From Serpentinicella alkaliphila (lineage in GTDB: Bacteria > Bacillota > Clostridia > Peptostreptococcales > Natronincolaceae), in contig NZ_CP058648.1 in assembly GCF_018141405.1 (NCBI RefSeq), positions 263,001-327,000 on the forward strand: 64,000 nt of DNA, read 5' to 3'. Positions within the stretch are counted from its first letter, which is position 1, and every line of letters starts with the position of its first letter. The notes under the pieces are model-generated. The model saw only the letters and a list, made by a program, of their open reading frames with translations, made no database searches and was not told the DNA's origin. Both the position numbers and the translations under genes were made by a program. Of this stretch, positions 36,848-45,626 are shown piece after piece.

Positions 36848-39244
36848 TTACTTGTTAATAATTAATTTAGCTTGTTTTACAGCTCCTATTGCATCTGAAG
36901 AATAAAAGGCGCCAATTGTATTAGCATATTCTTCTGTTACTACTGCTCCTCCAATTAAAACGGGAATAGATAGTCCTTTACTTTTTAAGCTTTCCGTAAC
37001 TATTTTCATTTCATTCATAGTGGTTGTCATAAGTGCGCTTAGACCTATAATATCAGCCTCTTCTTTTAAAGCACATTCTATTATCCTGTCTGAATCCACA
37101 TCTTTACCTAAATCTATAACCTTAAACCCATGATTTTGTAGCATTATTGAAACAATATTTTTACCTATATCATGAATGTCGCCCTTTACCGTAGCTAGAA
37201 CTATTGTTCCAACATTGCTTACTGTACTTCTATTTAACTCCTCTTTAAGTTCATTAAAAGCCTTTTGGGCTGCCTCAGCTGAAAGTAAAAGCTGCGGTAA
37301 AAAATATATCTGTTTCTCATATTTATTTCCTACATCTTCAAGAGCAGGAATTATACAATTATTTACTAAATCTAAAGCCCTAAATCCATTAGCCTTTAGT
37401 TCATCTATAAATAAAGGAACACTATTTTTATCCCCAGAAACAATTGCCTTTGTTAACTTATCAATGATCTTTACTTCATTAACTTCAATAGTTTTTTCTA
37501 CAACCTTTTCATCATTAAATGATTCAACAAATATTTTTGCATTAAGGTCCTTACCAGTTAAAACATCAGCACTTTTTATAACTTCCCACATTTTATCTAT
37601 ATATGGATTCATAATAGGCATATCAAGTCCCGCATTTAATGCCATTCCTAAAAATGTGCTATTTAAAATAGCTCTATTAGGCAACCCATGGGATATATTA
37701 CTTATACCTAAAACCGTTTTTACCCCTAGCTCTTTCTTAACTAATTGTATAGCTTTTATTGTCTCTAATGCGTACTGTTGTTGAGCCCCTGCTGTTAATA
37801 CCAAAGTATCAATAAAAATATCTTGTCTTTTTAATCCATACTCTAATGCCCTATTAACTATACGCTCTGCAATCACAAACCTTTCCTCTGCCTTTTTTGG
37901 AATACCCTTTTCATCCAAAGTTAGACCTAAAATTGCTGCACCATATCGCTTCGCTAGTCTTAGCACTTTATCTAAATGCCTTTCTTCTCCATTAGTAGAG
38001 TTTATCAATGGCTTACCGGCACATGCCTTTAGACCTTCTTCCATCGCTTCGAAATTTACAGTATCTATTGAGAGGGGTGCATCAATGACTCTTTGTATTT
38101 CATATACTGCGTTTCTCATTACGCTACTTTCCTCTGTTAGATTTACCCCTACATTCACATCAATTATATTTGCATTAGACTCTACCTGTTTAATAGCCTC
38201 TTCACATAGCAAGCTAAGGTTATTATCTTTAATCGCCTGTGCTAAATATTTTTTAGCAGTGGGGTTAATACATTCACCGATTACTCTAGTCGGAAGTTCC
38301 TCTGTAATAATTAAGGTTTTCGTTACACTTGCTAGCTTTGTAAATTGTTTTTCTTCTTTAACTATAGGTCTAAGATTTTTAACTTTATCCTTTATTATCT
38401 TCATATGTTCCGGAGTGGTACCACAACAGCCACCAATTATATTGGCGCCGGCATTAATTAAGTCTTCAACGTAGCTAGCCATTTTTTCTGGAGTCAAATC
38501 ATAGTAAGTTATACCATCTATATATTTAGGTAATCCTGCATTAGGTTGAGCAATAATATATTTATCCGTTACACTACTCATCCTTCTTACTATGTCTATC
38601 ATCATATCCGGCCCAAAACCACAGTTCACACCTAGTATATCTACTCCCAACGCTTCTAAAACTGTTGCTACAGTTTCAGGATCAGAACCAGTTAAAGTCC
38701 TCATCTCAGTATTGAATGTTAAAGTACAAATAATAGGTACATCCCCAGCATCCTTAACTGCTATTATTGCTGCTCTAGCTTCCTGTATATCTGAAATTGT
38801 TTCTATATTAATTATATTAACTCCAGATTCTATTAATACTTTGGCCTGCTCATAAAAAACTTCGTACGCCTCGTCGAAACTTAGATCGCCTACTGGATAC
38901 ATAAGTTTACCCGTAGGCCCTATATCACCGGCTACTAAAACTTCCTCTCCTGCCATTTCCTTGACTAATTTAACTGCTGCTCTGTTAATTTCCTCTACTT
39001 TGGACTGTAAATTATATTCTGCTAATTTAATTCTGTTTGCTCCGAAGGTATTTGTTTGAATAATGTTACATCCAGCATTTACATATTCCTTATGTATTCT
39101 TTTAATAACTTTCCTTTTATCTAAATTGAATTCTTCAGGGCAACCTGTTGTTAAGCCGTTCTTCTGAAGCATCGTTCCCATCGCTCCGTCGAAAACTAAA
39201 ATCTTTTCATTAAGTAAATCGTACAACTTTTGTCTTTTCACCAT
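36848..39244 (-). CDS. metH: Cobalamin-dependent methionine synthase core (no activation domain)
   Basis: Homocysteine methyltransferase (798 aa). Domains: homocysteine-binding barrel (about 1-290) with VLVAGDIGPTG, VNCGFGP and the zinc motif IGGCCGTTPEH; pterin-binding barrel (about 315-570) with GECINPTAKK and IDVNVG; cobalamin cap and Rossmann domain (about 595-798) with GDIHDIGKNIV, whose His is the lower cobalt ligand, and IGLSALMTTTM. The C-terminal SAM-dependent reactivation domain of E. coli MetH (about 1227 aa) is missing and is supplied by the adjacent gene. Twelve bases separate it from that gene. Regulated by the S-box upstream. Confidence 0.95.
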   Translation of the reverse strand: MVKRQKLYDLLNEKILVFDGAMGTMLQKNGLTTGCPEEFNLDKRKVIKRIHKEYVNAGCNIIQTNTFGANRIKLAEYNLQSKVEEINRAAVKLVKEMAGEEVLVAGDIGPTGKLMYPVGDLSFDEAYEVFYEQAKVLIESGVNIINIETISDIQEARAAIIAVKDAGDVPIICTLTFNTEMRTLTGSDPETVATVLEALGVDILGVNCGFGPDMMIDIVRRMSSVTDKYIIAQPNAGLPKYIDGITYYDLTPEKMASYVEDLINAGANIIGGCCGTTPEHMKIIKDKVKNLRPIVKEEKQFTKLASVTKTLIITEELPTRVIGECINPTAKKYLAQAIKDNNLSLLCEEAIKQVESNANIIDVNVGVNLTEESSVMRNAVYEIQRVIDAPLSIDTVNFEAMEEGLKACAGKPLINSTNGEERHLDKVLRLAKRYGAAILGLTLDEKGIPKKAEERFVIAERIVNRALEYGLKRQDIFIDTLVLTAGAQQQYALETIKAIQLVKKELGVKTVLGISNISHGLPNRAILNSTFLGMALNAGLDMPIMNPYIDKMWEVIKSADVLTGKDLNAKIFVESFNDEKVVEKTIEVNEVKIIDKLTKAIVSGDKNSVPLFIDELKANGFRALDLVNNCIIPALEDVGNKYEKQIYFLPQLLLSAEAAQKAFNELKEELNRSTVSNVGTIVLATVKGDIHDIGKNIVSIMLQNHGFKVIDLGKDVDSDRIIECALKEEADIIGLSALMTTTMNEMKIVTESLKSKGLSIPVLIGGAVVTEEYANTIGAFYSSDAIGAVKQAKLIINK

Positions 39245-39256
39245 TTCACATCCTTC

Positions 39257-39949
39257 TTATCTTTTAAGACAGCTATTTTCATACCTATATATACAGTCAT
39301 TTTTATTACAAGTATTACATTTATTATTAGTTTTAATAATCTTATTACCTTTTGTCCAACCAACTATAGCTGTAACAGACTTCCTTGGAATCATAATATT
39401 TGTTTCTGTTACATGTATCCCAAAGTTATCTGCCTTAAGGTTTAATAATAACTGTTTTTGAAAATCTAAAGTAAAATCCCCATAACCAGGGCTAAATCTA
39501 TCTGTCAGTATATATTCTTGTTCCGAAGCTTCTAATATAATGAGTTGGTTTACATATTCAGTAGCCTGTTCCGCAGCATCAGAGCCAATAGCGTCAAATA
39601 TCAATGCCTCTGTATACTCACCATGGCTGAAACATAAATCAATATGGTTTTGTATATCATTACCTATTGTTACTGCCAAAATTGAAGCATAGTCACAACC
39701 CTTTAGAAGTGTAGCTATATCCTCCGAATGTATTTTAAAATCAAATTCATCAAACAAAATATTACTTCCCTTAATCCCTTTAATCCTACTCGTCCTATAT
39801 TCTCCGACTGGCTCAATTAGCTCATATGAATTACTGATAGATTTATCTATTAACTCATCTAAATGTATAGGAATGTCCATTCCGTTTTTGTAACCTAAAT
39901 ATCTTAATATCTCATCCTTATTAAGCTGAATATTAAATTTATGCGACAC
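39257..39949 (-). CDS. Methionine synthase reactivation-domain protein
   Basis: Stand-alone version (230 aa) of the AdoMet-binding domain that remethylates inactive cobalamin on MetH. Typical sequence: EPVGEYRTSRIKG near residue 40, SDAAEQATEYVNQL near 125, DRFSPGYGDFTLDFQ near 152-166 (SAM-binding RxxPGY region) and GIHVTETNIMIPRKSVTAIVG near 180. It ends in a small Cys cluster, NKCNTCNKNDCIYRYENSCL (residues about 209-228), probably metal-binding, which is common in the stand-alone form. It is the first gene of the operon after the SAM riboswitch. Confidence 0.92.
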   Translation of the reverse strand: MSHKFNIQLNKDEILRYLGYKNGMDIPIHLDELIDKSISNSYELIEPVGEYRTSRIKGIKGSNILFDEFDFKIHSEDIATLLKGCDYASILAVTIGNDIQNHIDLCFSHGEYTEALIFDAIGSDAAEQATEYVNQLIILEASEQEYILTDRFSPGYGDFTLDFQKQLLLNLKADNFGIHVTETNIMIPRKSVTAIVGWTKGNKIIKTNNKCNTCNKNDCIYRYENSCLKR

Positions 39950-40015
39950 TTTTTATTCACCACACTTGTTCTATTAAGTATTATTGATTTTTTCTCTTGT
40001 TAATATAAATAATAA

Positions 40016-40168
40016 AGCTACCTTTCCCAGGGAAAAGTAGCTCGAGCTTATATCCTCCCTCATCTTCCAGAACTTATAGTTCTGCTGGAATTAGCACCTT
40101 TCATTGAAATCAATGTAGGTTGCCGGGTTTCGTCGGGCCAGTCCCTCCACCTCTCTGGATAAGAATTA
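40016..40168 (-). promoter_or_regulatory. SAM-I (S-box) riboswitch with intrinsic terminator
   Basis: On the minus strand the segment 40164 down to about 40045 carries the S-box core: CTTATCCAGAGAGGTGGAGG, then GACTGGCCCGACGAAACCCG and GCAACC, with the P3/P4 helices after it. The terminator follows at 40042-40016: AGCTAC...GTAGCT stem containing TTTTCCC/GGGAAAg, then a T-rich tract. High SAM should favour the terminator and switch off the methionine synthase operon. The first gene starts about 65 bases downstream. Confidence 0.96.
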
Positions 40169-40195
40169 AATTCTAATTGTTTGATTATTTATAAT

Positions 40196-40224
40196 ATTCT
40201 AATATATTAACGTATATTAGTCAA
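40196..40224 (-). promoter_or_regulatory. Promoter of the S-box/methionine operon
   Basis: TTGACT (40219-40224) and TAGAAT (40196-40201) are separated by exactly 17 bases on the minus strand and lie about 30 bases before the aptamer begins, consistent with a vegetative promoter. Confidence 0.6.
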
Positions 40225-40232
40225 ATCTTTTT

Positions 40233-41075
40233 TTAAGGCTCTCTAACATCAAAATATTGATCTCTGGCTAGTATTAGGGCATCATAAGTATCCACTCCTG
40301 TAATTCCATCAGCCACTAAATTAAAATCTCTCTGGAAATTCCTAACTGCCTCTTGAGTAGCCTGGTCATATACACCATCAACCTCACCCTCATAATACCC
40401 TAGTGTGCGTAATATAGATTTTACTTCAAATACATCTGGTCCCGGGGAACTATCAACGTCTAAAATTCTCCCTGTAAAAACCTCTCCTGTAATTTTTACA
40501 GGTGTTCCAAGAGGCACAATATCGTAAAGTTCATTTACTTGTTCATTAAACATCCTTATACAACCTCTACTAGCAGCCTGCCCAATAGATTCAGGATCGT
40601 TTGTTCCATGAATTCCATAGCCACCCCAAGGCACATTTAATCTCATCCACCTAGTACCAAATGGGCCCCCTGGGTTTCTAGTTTTCTGTATAATTTGCCA
40701 ATCCCCTACAGGTGTTGGTGTAGATGGTGCACCAACAGCAACCCTGTATGCGTTAATAATTTCTGTAAATCTTTTTAAAGTAAGTACCTTTCTATCTAAA
40801 TCAATCTCTATTGAATACCCCTCAGGTGGTATAGGGTACTGTCTCTCAGGACTAAGGCCTATAGCATTCCAAGTATCGGGGTCAACTATTCCATCTGGAT
40901 TTAGTCCATATTCTGTCTGAAATGCTTTTACACTTTCATATATATCCTCATCATAAATCATATCAATAGGTCCATCGTAAAAACCTAGTTCTGTTAGCCG
41001 CTCCTGTACATGCATTACGTCTGGACCTTCCATGTACGGTAGAAGCAACCTTAAATATCTACTACTTACCTTCAT
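40233..41075 (-). CDS. L,D-transpeptidase with two peptidoglycan-binding domains
   Basis: YkuD-type enzyme (280 aa). Order: peptidoglycan-binding domain (about 12-75, GPDVMHVQERLTELGFYDGP), YkuD catalytic domain (about 87-205) with GIHGTNDPESIGQAASRGCI holding the catalytic His and Cys, and a second peptidoglycan-binding domain (about 218-275, SILRTLGYYEGEVDGVYDQ). Such enzymes form 3-3 cross-links or act on spore or envelope peptidoglycan. No signal peptide is visible: the N-terminus MKVSSRYLRLLLPYMEGPDV is not hydrophobic enough, which is odd for a wall enzyme and may mean forespore or mother-cell use, or non-classical export. Relative of the decayed copy at 6779. Confidence 0.92.
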   Translation of the reverse strand: MKVSSRYLRLLLPYMEGPDVMHVQERLTELGFYDGPIDMIYDEDIYESVKAFQTEYGLNPDGIVDPDTWNAIGLSPERQYPIPPEGYSIEIDLDRKVLTLKRFTEIINAYRVAVGAPSTPTPVGDWQIIQKTRNPGGPFGTRWMRLNVPWGGYGIHGTNDPESIGQAASRGCIRMFNEQVNELYDIVPLGTPVKITGEVFTGRILDVDSSPGPDVFEVKSILRTLGYYEGEVDGVYDQATQEAVRNFQRDFNLVADGITGVDTYDALILARDQYFDVREP

Positions 41076-41132
41076 TTCGCACCCCTCCTTATATTATATA
41101 GTACGTGACAAAATTTAAAAGTTTACAAAATA

Positions 41133-41169
41133 TAAAGTGAGCATTGCTAAATTAGCAATGCTCACTTTA
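41133..41169 (-). terminator. Terminator after the FAD reductase lipoprotein
   Basis: Perfect inverted repeat TAAAGTGAGCATTGCTAA/TTAGCAATGCTCACTTTA with a 1-base centre, between the transpeptidase promoter region and the reductase stop codon. Confidence 0.88.
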
Positions 41170-41187
41170 AGGGGAGTAACTATATTA

Positions 41188-42588
41188 TTATTTTAAAGCT
41201 GCATTTCTTCCTGCTATTTTACCAAATACAATGTTTTCTGTCGTATTATTCCCTGCCACACGTCCTGAACCGTATAGTCCACCAACTATTTCTCCTGCAG
41301 CATATAGCCCTGGAATAGCTACACCATTAGTATCTGTTACCTGCGCGTTTTCATTAATTGTAATACCAGCCATTGTATAATGTGACGATGGTCTAACTTC
41401 TACACCATAGAAAGGCCCAACAGTAACTTTTCCTACAGTTCCTCTTCCAAACTCATCAACTCCATCATTAAATGATTTAATTGATTCTACTACAACTGCT
41501 GGATCTAGCTCAAGCTTTTGAGCTAATTCTTCGATAGTTTCCGCTTGAATCATTCTGCCCTTTTCAATGGCTGCCTTTCCATTACTAGTTTCTGCAACTT
41601 CAGAATCGAAAATTACATATCCTACTCTGTCTTTTTGTGCTAACACTTGTGGTACTAAATCTAATGGTTTAAGTGTTTCATTTGTAAATCTTACACCATC
41701 TTTATTTAGTAATACTCCGCCACCTTCAGCATTTATTACAGATTCTCTAATCCAGTAACCTGGAGTTGCTAAAGGTCTCATTTGATGGAACTCCATATCT
41801 CTAGTTCCTGCACCTAGTTCTACTGCCATTCTAAATCCATCTCCCGTTGGTCCAGCAGTACTCATTACATTATGAGCATTTGCATACTTAGGATTGTATT
41901 CTCCAATAAGATCTGTTGCATTACCAAAACCACCTGTAGCAAGTATTACAGATTTAGCCTCAATAACAGACTCATTTCCATCCTTATCCACTACCTTTGC
42001 TCCTACTACTATTCCATCTTCAACAACTAATTCTGTTGCCGTTGTATTTACCCTAACATCTACTCCAAGCCTTTGAGCTTCCTTTTGATAAGCACCAACT
42101 AATAAAGATCCAAAATGACCTTCTGATGGAATTATCCACCATGGCTCTTTTTCATTAAGCTTATAGCTTAAACCTAGTGAAACTAACCATTCATAAGCTT
42201 CATTACTATTTTCAGCTAAAATTCTTACTAGATTTTCATCTGGTAAATTATTTCCTGTCTCCATAGTTCTTTTTATATGATCTTCAACTGTAAACGGTAC
42301 TCCTGCTTCTTCATGTAATTCTGTATCCGATGCAGTTAATCCAGTAGCAGAAATTATTGTATTTCCACCAATCATAGGCATCTTTTCAACTAAAATAACT
42401 TTAGCTCCATTTTCTGCTGCTGTTATTGCAGAAACTAATCCAGCCCCACCGCCACCATTAACTAGAACATCTGCACTATTACTAACTTCTGGTTTATTAC
42501 TAGCCGGTTGTTTGTTACTAGAACAACCTACTACGATTAATGAAAAAACTAAAATTAACGATATTAATAAAACTGACTTCTTTTTCAT
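41188..42588 (-). CDS. Extracytosolic FAD-dependent reductase lipoprotein (flavocytochrome-c/FrdA-like)
   Basis: Lipoprotein (466 aa; lipobox IVVGC near residue 22) of the fumarate-reductase/succinate-dehydrogenase flavoprotein group. FAD binding: DVLVNGGGGAGLVSAITAAE near 45-64 and GGNTIISATG near 78. Substrate region: DMEFHQMRPLATPG near 259, GVRFTNETLKPLD near 298, SSHYTMAGITINE near 406 and GGLYGSGRVAGNNTTENI near 437. The His and Arg of the last two motifs match fumarate reductases, but QMRP replaces the usual QxHP, and the proton-relay Arg expected after FxNE is not evident. The reductant is likely the FMN lipoprotein encoded three genes upstream. The substrate is probably not fumarate; unknown. 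Confidence 0.88.
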   Translation of the reverse strand: MKKKSVLLISLILVFSLIVVGCSSNKQPASNKPEVSNSADVLVNGGGGAGLVSAITAAENGAKVILVEKMPMIGGNTIISATGLTASDTELHEEAGVPFTVEDHIKRTMETGNNLPDENLVRILAENSNEAYEWLVSLGLSYKLNEKEPWWIIPSEGHFGSLLVGAYQKEAQRLGVDVRVNTTATELVVEDGIVVGAKVVDKDGNESVIEAKSVILATGGFGNATDLIGEYNPKYANAHNVMSTAGPTGDGFRMAVELGAGTRDMEFHQMRPLATPGYWIRESVINAEGGGVLLNKDGVRFTNETLKPLDLVPQVLAQKDRVGYVIFDSEVAETSNGKAAIEKGRMIQAETIEELAQKLELDPAVVVESIKSFNDGVDEFGRGTVGKVTVGPFYGVEVRPSSHYTMAGITINENAQVTDTNGVAIPGLYAAGEIVGGLYGSGRVAGNNTTENIVFGKIAGRNAALK

Positions 42589-42717
42589 TTTACTATTCCT
42601 CCCATAAGTAGTTTTTACTCTAACTCTTGTTAGTTAATTAACTGTCATATATGTTATATAATTATCATACTATGATCAAAACTATTGTCATACTGTCATA
42701 TGTCCTTTATTAATTAT

Positions 42718-42743
42718 AAAAGTCCCTTAGAAAAGGGACTTTT
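42718..42743 (-). terminator. Terminator after the response regulator gene
   Basis: Stem AAAAGTCCCTT/AAGGGACTTTT with a 4-base loop, overlapping the stop codon of the response regulator. Confidence 0.88.
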
Positions 42744-43362
42744 GTCTCGACCAGTATATAGCAGCTTCAGTTCTGTTATTAACATTTATTTTTTTCATAA
42801 TTTTTGTAACATTATTCCTAACTGTTTTTTCAGCAATAAAAAGCCTTTCTGAAATTTCTTTGTTCGTTTTACCCTCACAAATCAAATCCAAAATCTTTTT
42901 TTCTTGATTCGAAAGCACATTATCAAACTCATTATTCTGACGTACAGCAGAAATAACTTTATTTATAACAGCTGAATCATAAATTGATTTTCCCAAAGAG
43001 ACATCATGTATAGCTGATATTATCTTATTACTATCAATATTTTTTAAAAGAAAACCGTCAGCCCCTGCCCTTATGGACTCTACAATAATCTGATCATCAC
43101 CATAGGCTGTTAAGATCATTACTTTGACATTAGGTAAAATAGCCTTCATTTTCCTACACCCTGTTACGCCATCACCATCAGGTAATTTTAAATCAAGAAT
43201 AACTATATCAGGCATTAAATCCTTTACTTTTTCATAAGCATCTTCAAGGGTTTCTGCCTCGGCACAAACTATATATTTGGGATTTCTTTCAATAACAGAT
43301 TTAATGCCCCATCTTACAACCGCGTGGTCATCAACTAAAAGTATCTTTGTTATATCACTCAT
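42727..43362 (-). CDS. NarL/LiaR-type response regulator
   Basis: Two-component transcription regulator (211 aa). Receiver domain about residues 5-120: LLVDDHAVVRWGI (acidic pair), PDIVILDLKLPDGDGV (phospho-Asp near residue 56), LTAYGD and the conserved Lys in FLLKN near residue 106. LuxR-type DNA-binding domain about 145-205: LSNQEKKILDLICEGKTNKE and AEKTVRNNVTKIMKKI. All phosphorylation residues are intact. Its ATG overlaps the end of the sensor kinase gene by four bases. Located between the FAD reductase and FMN lipoprotein genes, it very likely controls them. Confidence 0.95.
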   Translation of the reverse strand: MSDITKILLVDDHAVVRWGIKSVIERNPKYIVCAEAETLEDAYEKVKDLMPDIVILDLKLPDGDGVTGCRKMKAILPNVKVMILTAYGDDQIIVESIRAGADGFLLKNIDSNKIISAIHDVSLGKSIYDSAVINKVISAVRQNNEFDNVLSNQEKKILDLICEGKTNKEISERLFIAEKTVRNNVTKIMKKINVNNRTEAAIYWSRQKSLF

Positions 43363-44762
43363 AATAAGTTCGCTCCCCTTGGAATGTTTAGTATCACTTC
43401 TGTTCCCCTGCTACTACTATTTATTATTAATTTACTGCTTATAGATATAGCCCTTTCTTTCATAGTTATTAAACCATAACAGTTTTCTGAAAAAACCTTA
43501 TCTACATCAAAACCTTTACCATTGTCTTTGATAAGCGCAATAATTTGTTTTGCCTTAGGAGTAATTGATATTTCAATTATAGATGCATCAGAATGCTTTA
43601 TAGAGTTACTCACAGCTTCCTGGACAATATAGTATAATTGGGTTAGTTTTAGGGCTGAAATATCATTAATAATAATATCTGAGATTTCAAAATTAAGTTT
43701 AATTGAAATACCTGTAATACTCTCATATTTTACAATCATATCCTGTAGCTTTATATATAGCCCTTCAATACTGTCACTCTTAGATGAAAACTCCTTGATA
43801 AAACCTCTTACCTGCTCTATTGTATAATTAAGGTTTTCTTTAACTAATAGCAAATCCTTTACTTGTTGCTCTACTTCGACTGATTCAATTATATTCTCAA
43901 TATGAAGGCCTGTAGCAAATAGATTCTGTATAACTACATCGTGTAGTTCCTGGCCTAATTTCTTTCTTTCGTCGCTAATAATATTTTGTTTAGATAGTTT
44001 TGTCATTATTTCATTAGACTCCCACTTAATTAAATCAATAATTGATATAAATAGTATTGTAATAGCAAGAGCGGATAAGGCCCTACCTAATTCAACTGGA
44101 AACCCGAATAAGCTTTTGAACAACTCTTTATTTATAATATTTGCAGGAAAAAAACTTCTTTTTTCTACTACTAAGCCAGCTAATACTCCATATGTTGCAA
44201 ATGGAATGGCTAAAGCATAGTATTTTCTCACAACATTTTTAATAGGTAGGTTTAGAAGCTCTCTAGCATTTCTAACAAGAGCCCAAGCCGTAACCATGCC
44301 ACCTGGAAACCCTATAAAGTATCTAGCAGCAATATCATCGATTATTAAATAATATATAAAATTATTCTTAGAAGTTGTAAACGTTGCAATAAATGCTACT
44401 ATCCATAGAGCTAATAATATATAGGGTATCTTTTCAAAAATTCTATAGTATTTACCCCTAGATTCAATTAATTTTATTCCAAATATAAGAAGAAAAACAA
44501 ATGATATAGCATTTAAGAATATTGCTAATATTAACAAATATAACCTTCCGGTAGTATCCATGAGTGCAATCCTAATCATTACAACCCACTCCATAATCCC
44601 ATGTATAACCCCAAAGCATCCTAAATATTTTATATGTATAGCAATATTTAGTTTACTACCTGTAGTAGCATTTTGCTGTAGGGCTGAAATACCCATTGAA
44701 AAAAATGCTAGCCCATAGATAAAAAATATAAAAACATATGTGTTATTAAAATTAAACTCCAT
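43359..44762 (-). CDS. Membrane sensor histidine kinase (HisKA_3 / NarX-DegS class)
   Basis: Sensor kinase (467 aa). The N-terminal half (about residues 8-255) holds about seven membrane segments and no large extracellular domain, so it probably senses a membrane or redox signal. The dimerisation helix has the phospho-His in ERKKLGQELHDVVIQNLFAT near 268-287. The ATPase domain has QEAVSNSIKHSDASIIEISI (N box) near 388 and LIKDNGKGFDVDKV (G1 box) near 413, then GLITMKERA. It is transcribed with and overlaps the response regulator. The ligand is unknown; the neighbours suggest an electron acceptor or the flavin redox state. Confidence 0.94.
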   Translation of the reverse strand: MEFNFNNTYVFIFFIYGLAFFSMGISALQQNATTGSKLNIAIHIKYLGCFGVIHGIMEWVVMIRIALMDTTGRLYLLILAIFLNAISFVFLLIFGIKLIESRGKYYRIFEKIPYILLALWIVAFIATFTTSKNNFIYYLIIDDIAARYFIGFPGGMVTAWALVRNARELLNLPIKNVVRKYYALAIPFATYGVLAGLVVEKRSFFPANIINKELFKSLFGFPVELGRALSALAITILFISIIDLIKWESNEIMTKLSKQNIISDERKKLGQELHDVVIQNLFATGLHIENIIESVEVEQQVKDLLLVKENLNYTIEQVRGFIKEFSSKSDSIEGLYIKLQDMIVKYESITGISIKLNFEISDIIINDISALKLTQLYYIVQEAVSNSIKHSDASIIEISITPKAKQIIALIKDNGKGFDVDKVFSENCYGLITMKERAISISSKLIINSSSRGTEVILNIPRGANLL

Positions 44763-44835
44763 AAAAACACCTCAAGGTTAAGTCTTACGTATATTTAATA
44801 ACAAAATTCTTTAGAAGACAAGTACATAGAAAATA

Positions 44836-44875
44836 AAAAAATCCTACCTAATTTCTATTAGGTAAGATTTTTTGA
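44836..44875 (-). terminator. Terminator after the FMN-binding lipoprotein gene
   Basis: AAAAAATC, TACCTAAT / ATTAGGTA, GATTTTTT with TTCT loop; strong hairpin flanked by T-runs, separating this gene from the two-component pair. Confidence 0.9.
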
Positions 44876-44885
44876 ATAGTTATTA

Positions 44886-45626
44886 TTATCTTGTAGCTTT
44901 TTCTAAAGCTCTTTCAACAGCTTGCTTCCATTGTACGCTTGATCCAGTAGCTCCTGTGAAAGTATCTACTTCAGGACCATTAGCTTCTACGAATCTAGCT
45001 GCCATTTCTACAGCTGCTTCATGGAAAGTAGCATATGGGTACTCTTCATTTTTAAATACTTCTTTTGGCACATCATCTTTAGTGAAAGTAGTAGCTAATA
45101 ATTTAACTTCTACTATTTTATCGTCTTCAATTGTTACTAAAGCAACTGAACGACCTTTATCTGTAGCATCAGATACACCATAGAATGTTCCGTTAAATAA
45201 CGTAGTTGCTGAAGCTGGCTCAACTAAAGCCTTTTCTAAAGCTCTCTCTACAGCAAGAATCCAGTTACTTGAAGAACCAGTTGCACCAGATACTGTTTCA
45301 ACATCAGTTCCATTTGCCTCTACAAATCTTCCTGGCATCTCAGCTTTAGCCGTATGGAATGCCTCATAAGTATATGCTTCGCCTTTTTCTACTCCAATTC
45401 CATTAAACTCAGTTACTTGTACATCAACAATAACATCATTTTCAATTGTTACTTCAACCATACCATAACCTTTGTCTGTACCATTACCGAAAGCTACGTA
45501 TGTACCGTCGTTGTATTTGTTCGTTGTTGGTGTTGGTGCATTAGTTGATGGTTGCTCTGTCTTTGTACATCCAACAACAGCAAGCATCGTTACCATTGCT
45601 AAAACTAAAGCTATAATTTTTTTCAT
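44886..45626 (-). CDS. Lipoprotein with two covalent-FMN-binding domains
   Basis: Secreted lipoprotein (246 aa; lipobox LAVVGC, Cys 20), then a Thr/Pro/Ser-rich linker (21-37) and two FMN_bind domains (about 38-130 and 143-246). Each ends in a flavinylation motif: SGATGS at residues 113-118 and TGATGS at 224-229, matching the [ST]GA[ST]x[ST] sequence to which ApbE links FMN through a phosphoester, here on Ser. Both domains also share the DKG-V-ED--I-V pattern. It should be an outer-face electron carrier with two flavins. It has its own terminator and promoter region; apbE is transcribed divergently. Confidence 0.93.
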   Translation of the reverse strand: MKKIIALVLAMVTMLAVVGCTKTEQPSTNAPTPTTNKYNDGTYVAFGNGTDKGYGMVEVTIENDVIVDVQVTEFNGIGVEKGEAYTYEAFHTAKAEMPGRFVEANGTDVETVSGATGSSSNWILAVERALEKALVEPASATTLFNGTFYGVSDATDKGRSVALVTIEDDKIVEVKLLATTFTKDDVPKEVFKNEEYPYATFHEAAVEMAARFVEANGPEVDTFTGATGSSVQWKQAVERALEKATR

